Below, one piece after another: positions 62,031 to 64,000 of a stretch of 64,000 bases of DNA. The notes beneath the pieces were generated by a model. The model made no database searches. It saw only the letters and a program-made list of their open reading frames with translations, and was not told the DNA's origin. Each line of letters starts with the position of its first letter. Position 1 is the first letter of the stretch. The position numbers and the translations under genes were made by a program. Source of the stretch: Bacillus sp. 2205SS5-2. Its GTDB lineage: Bacteria > Bacillota > Bacilli > Bacillales > Bacillaceae_K. The DNA lies in assembly GCF_037024155.1 (NCBI RefSeq), contig NZ_JAYKTS010000013.1, positions 51,872 to 115,871 on the forward strand, written 5' to 3'.

Positions 62031-62423
62031 GTGAAAGGGTTTGTCAAATGGCTTGTTACAGTCTTGCCCCTCATATATATGGTGGCTATCTGGGTGATGT
62101 CTAGTCTTCCTGATACAGCCGTCATGGCCCTACCAGACCGGGGATTGGATCGCTTCATAAAAGAATCGCTTCACTTAGTGGAGTTCGCCCTATTATATGT
62201 TCTCTTTGTAGGAGCGTTGTGGGTACAGGGGAAGTTTACGGCTCGTACCAATATTATTTTTGCCCTTTTGGCTGGATTTTATGGCTTGACTGATGAAATT
62301 CATCAATCCTTCATTCCAGCTCGATCTGCAACGGTGATAGACTTTGTGAAGGATATAACGGGGGTTGCCGTTTGTTTCTGGATTATCACCAGATCCTCAT
62401 TTTATAAAAGGTCTGTCAAATAA
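62031..62423 (+). CDS. ywnJ: VanZ-like membrane protein YwnJ
   Basis: A 130-residue VanZ-family membrane protein. Helices at about residues 5-22, 50-66 and 72-88 are followed by GLTDEIHQSFIPARSATVID, whose DEIHQ and R are conserved in VanZ. The GTG start at 62031 has TGGAGG upstream; an ATG at 61998 has none. In B. subtilis ywnJ is next to spoIIQ, as here. Confidence 0.85.
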   Translation: MKGFVKWLVTVLPLIYMVAIWVMSSLPDTAVMALPDRGLDRFIKESLHLVEFALLYVLFVGALWVQGKFTARTNIIFALLAGFYGLTDEIHQSFIPARSATVIDFVKDITGVAVCFWIITRSSFYKRSVK

Positions 62424-62530
62424 AGATTATTTCTGCCTATGAAGGAGTCGGAACGAGCAAATGATCCATCAGGTAACCTGGTGGATCAATCGAAGTTATT
62501 TTTCTATGTTTTAAAATTTTCCTTCCATAA

Positions 62531-62562
62531 CAAAAGGGCTGGCCTCTAAGCCAACCCTTTTG
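62531..62562 (-). terminator. Terminator between ywnJ and spoIID
   Basis: CAAAAGGG-TGGC and GCCA-CCCTTTTG form the stem around CTCTAA. It serves the convergent genes. Confidence 0.85.
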
Positions 62563-62563
62563 T

Positions 62564-63583
62564 TTAGTTTTGTGAGACATAGGCGGTCAATAGATTATCG
62601 GCTGAAACGATCTGCACATCGTGGTAATAGTGAAGAACGATGTCTTCATACGACTTGCCTTCCTTCGCCATCCCATTTGCTCCGTATTGGCTCATGCCAA
62701 CTCCGTGCCCATACCCTTTGGTGTTAATCACGATGTGGTCGCTTTTTCTTACCCAAGTAAAATCAGATGAGTTTAATCCTAATTTGTCGCGGACTTCTCT
62801 TCCGGTAAACTCATTGTCCCCTATTTTGACGATACCGACTCGATCCCCAGGAGTTCGCGACGTAATTACCCCGACCGAACCGTCTCCAGGAAGCTTAATG
62901 CCAAGCTTTTGTTGAAAATCAGCGAGGGTGATAATTTTCTGTGATTCGAATTTCGGAGATTGTGTATCCCAAGGACTTTCTACACTGCGTAAATAAGGGA
63001 TTTCTTCTGCCCAGTAGGCTTCTGAATTTTCCGTCTGACCATTACTGGTTGAAAAAAACGTAGCCGTTATTGGCACTTCATTATAAGTAATAATTTGTCC
63101 TTTCGTGTCTGCAACGGCTTGGGTTATTTTATCGATTTTCCACTGAAAGTCTTTTCCCCATTGCAGCTTAAGTTCAGCTTGATTCTTATACACTTGATGG
63201 TTAACCGTATCCGTTACATCAGCGCCTTCTGGTAGTCCTGTTTTATCCGAATTGGTGAGTTGCTGGACTATATACGTTCTTGCCGCAAGAGCCTGTGCCT
63301 TAAGTGCTTCGCTTTCGAAGTCCGCAGGCATTTCACCTGAAACAACTCCGATGACATATTGTTCAATTGGCAGTGATTCCACGACGTCTTTTTGCGTACG
63401 ATAGACAGAAATCTCCATGGAGTCATTCAATGAGCTTAGGGAGTTTATCTTTGAAGAGATTTTTTCATCAAGCTCCCCCTTTTCATCAGATGAGGAAAAC
63501 GGTAAAACGAGAAGAGCCGGTACTATAAGCGTTACAAGTAAAATGAGAGTAACTATTACTAGAACTGGTTTTAGATTATTCAT
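62564..63583 (-). CDS. spoIID: Stage II sporulation protein SpoIID
   Basis: A 339-residue lytic transglycosylase anchored by one helix (LVIVTLILLVTLIVPALLVL), which acts with SpoIIM and SpoIIP in engulfment. The family motifs SGEMPADFESEALKAQALAA, the catalytic Glu within it, and GYGHGVGMSQYGANGMA are complete. The start at 63583 (MNNLKPVLV) follows GGAGG at 8 bases. It precedes spoIIQ by about 1.3 kb as in other bacilli. Confidence 0.96.
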   Translation of the reverse strand: MNNLKPVLVIVTLILLVTLIVPALLVLPFSSSDEKGELDEKISSKINSLSSLNDSMEISVYRTQKDVVESLPIEQYVIGVVSGEMPADFESEALKAQALAARTYIVQQLTNSDKTGLPEGADVTDTVNHQVYKNQAELKLQWGKDFQWKIDKITQAVADTKGQIITYNEVPITATFFSTSNGQTENSEAYWAEEIPYLRSVESPWDTQSPKFESQKIITLADFQQKLGIKLPGDGSVGVITSRTPGDRVGIVKIGDNEFTGREVRDKLGLNSSDFTWVRKSDHIVINTKGYGHGVGMSQYGANGMAKEGKSYEDIVLHYYHDVQIVSADNLLTAYVSQN

Positions 63584-63700
63584 GCTTGATGCCTCCATAT
63601 TCAGATTTCAATCACTACAGTACATTTCTATGATGGAGGACAAGCTAATATGATAAAATCCGCCTCTTTTCAAAGGGTTTAACTTAGAGATATTTAACAA

Positions 63701-63876
63701 GGCTGTTTTCGCAAAGATTGTGGCTTTTCGAATATGAAGGAATTCCTTGACTTGTATGATTTCGTGCTCTTTTCCTAATGAAAAATTCTTCATTTCTAGA
63801 TAAAAAAAAGAAATCAATCGAAAAAACCCTACTGCCTGTTTTTTCTTTGTGTCAAGAGCAACAATCAATACGAAAC
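63701..63876 (-). repeat. MITE-like element, long subtype, truncated right end
   Basis: Starts GGCTGTTTTCGCAAAGATTG; the long-subtype core is present, but the outer CTCC/GGC right end is replaced by AACCCC. After it (63877-64000) a CCTGTCAGACACC piece resembles other Bacillus REP-like sequences. Confidence 0.75.
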
Positions 63877-64000
63877 CCCATGTCCTGTCAGACACCGCAA
63901 TGAATGAAAATGGGGTCTAGCGGTTTAATGATGCATTAAACTGTTCATCCTGTTAATGCAGGTCTGAGGTCGCCTCTTTTTTGGTGGATAAAACCCCGTT

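Overview
The window reads as chromosomal DNA of an endospore-forming, flagellated member of the Bacillaceae, AT-rich (GC roughly in the upper 30s percent by eye). The evidence is spoIIID, spoIIQ, spoIID, mbl, flhO/flhP, fabZ, sinR/sinI, and a gene set matching the Bacillus subtilis ywn-ywp-ywq region (ywnJ, spoIIQ, spoIIID, mbl, flhO, flhP, fabZ, ssbB, ywpF, ywqA, ywqB, ywqC, ywqD, ywqE). Species cannot be assigned from sequence reading alone. No rRNA, tRNA, CRISPR array or prophage was recognised.

Layout. (1) 1-14.1 kb is an accessory, insertion-rich stretch: a complete IS4-family element, a frameshifted esterase, a peptidase S51, a DJ-1/PfpI protein with a WYL-domain regulator, a REP-associated tyrosine transposase (RAYT), a YifB/ComM ATPase, fragments of IS3 and IS21 elements whose broken ends meet REP-like palindromes, an unknown polytopic membrane protein, and a small XRE-type regulator with its own palindromic operator. 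(2) 14.1-33.0 kb is a minus-strand exopolysaccharide locus. Its promoter-proximal part is ywqC-ywqD-ywqE (tyrosine kinase modulator, kinase, phosphatase), then a likely EAR (epsC) leader RNA, a 49-aa small ORF, an epsC/capD-type dehydratase and galU. An orphan prepilin-like gene follows, then acyltransferase, initiating sugar phosphotransferase, SDR, GT4, ATP-grasp protein, EpsG-like polymerase, GT2, pyruvyl transferase, flippase, UDP-glucose dehydrogenase and UDP-glucuronate 4-epimerase. The predicted product is an acidic, uronic-acid-containing, probably pyruvylated polymer. (3) 33.0-42.0 kb holds cell-envelope genes: SGNH hydrolase, two LytR-CpsA-Psr ligases, a LysM-NlpC/P60 hydrolase, a CWB2-CAP protein and a CBS protein. 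(4) 42.2-50.3 kb carries a YknW/YknX-like pair without its ABC partners, ywqB-ywqA (SWIM protein plus SNF2 helicase) and ssbB. (5) 50.6-54.0 kb is a biofilm-control block: ywpF, sinR, a convergent sinI preceded by a cyclic-di-GMP-I riboswitch, a zinc-ribbon protein, and a second sinR-like gene in an operon with a class D sortase. (6) 54.2-63.6 kb is the conserved core fabZ, flhP, flhO, mbl, spoIIID, spoIIQ, ywnJ, spoIID.

Two points deserve most attention. First, the anti-repressor gene sinI has its own c-di-GMP riboswitch and lies tail-to-tail with sinR instead of upstream of it, which would tie c-di-GMP directly to matrix gene control next to a large EPS locus. Second, about 15 copies of a 140-190 bp element with terminal inverted repeats and 8-bp target duplications (a MITE-like family) fill the intergenic spaces from 30.5 kb to the right edge, while the left 30 kb has none.

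Start codons were often moved inward from the longest possible reading frame because a clear Shine-Dalgarno sequence marks the internal start. Short genes at 30177, 40985, 42273, 51532 (sinI) and 59884 were found by reading the sequence directly.
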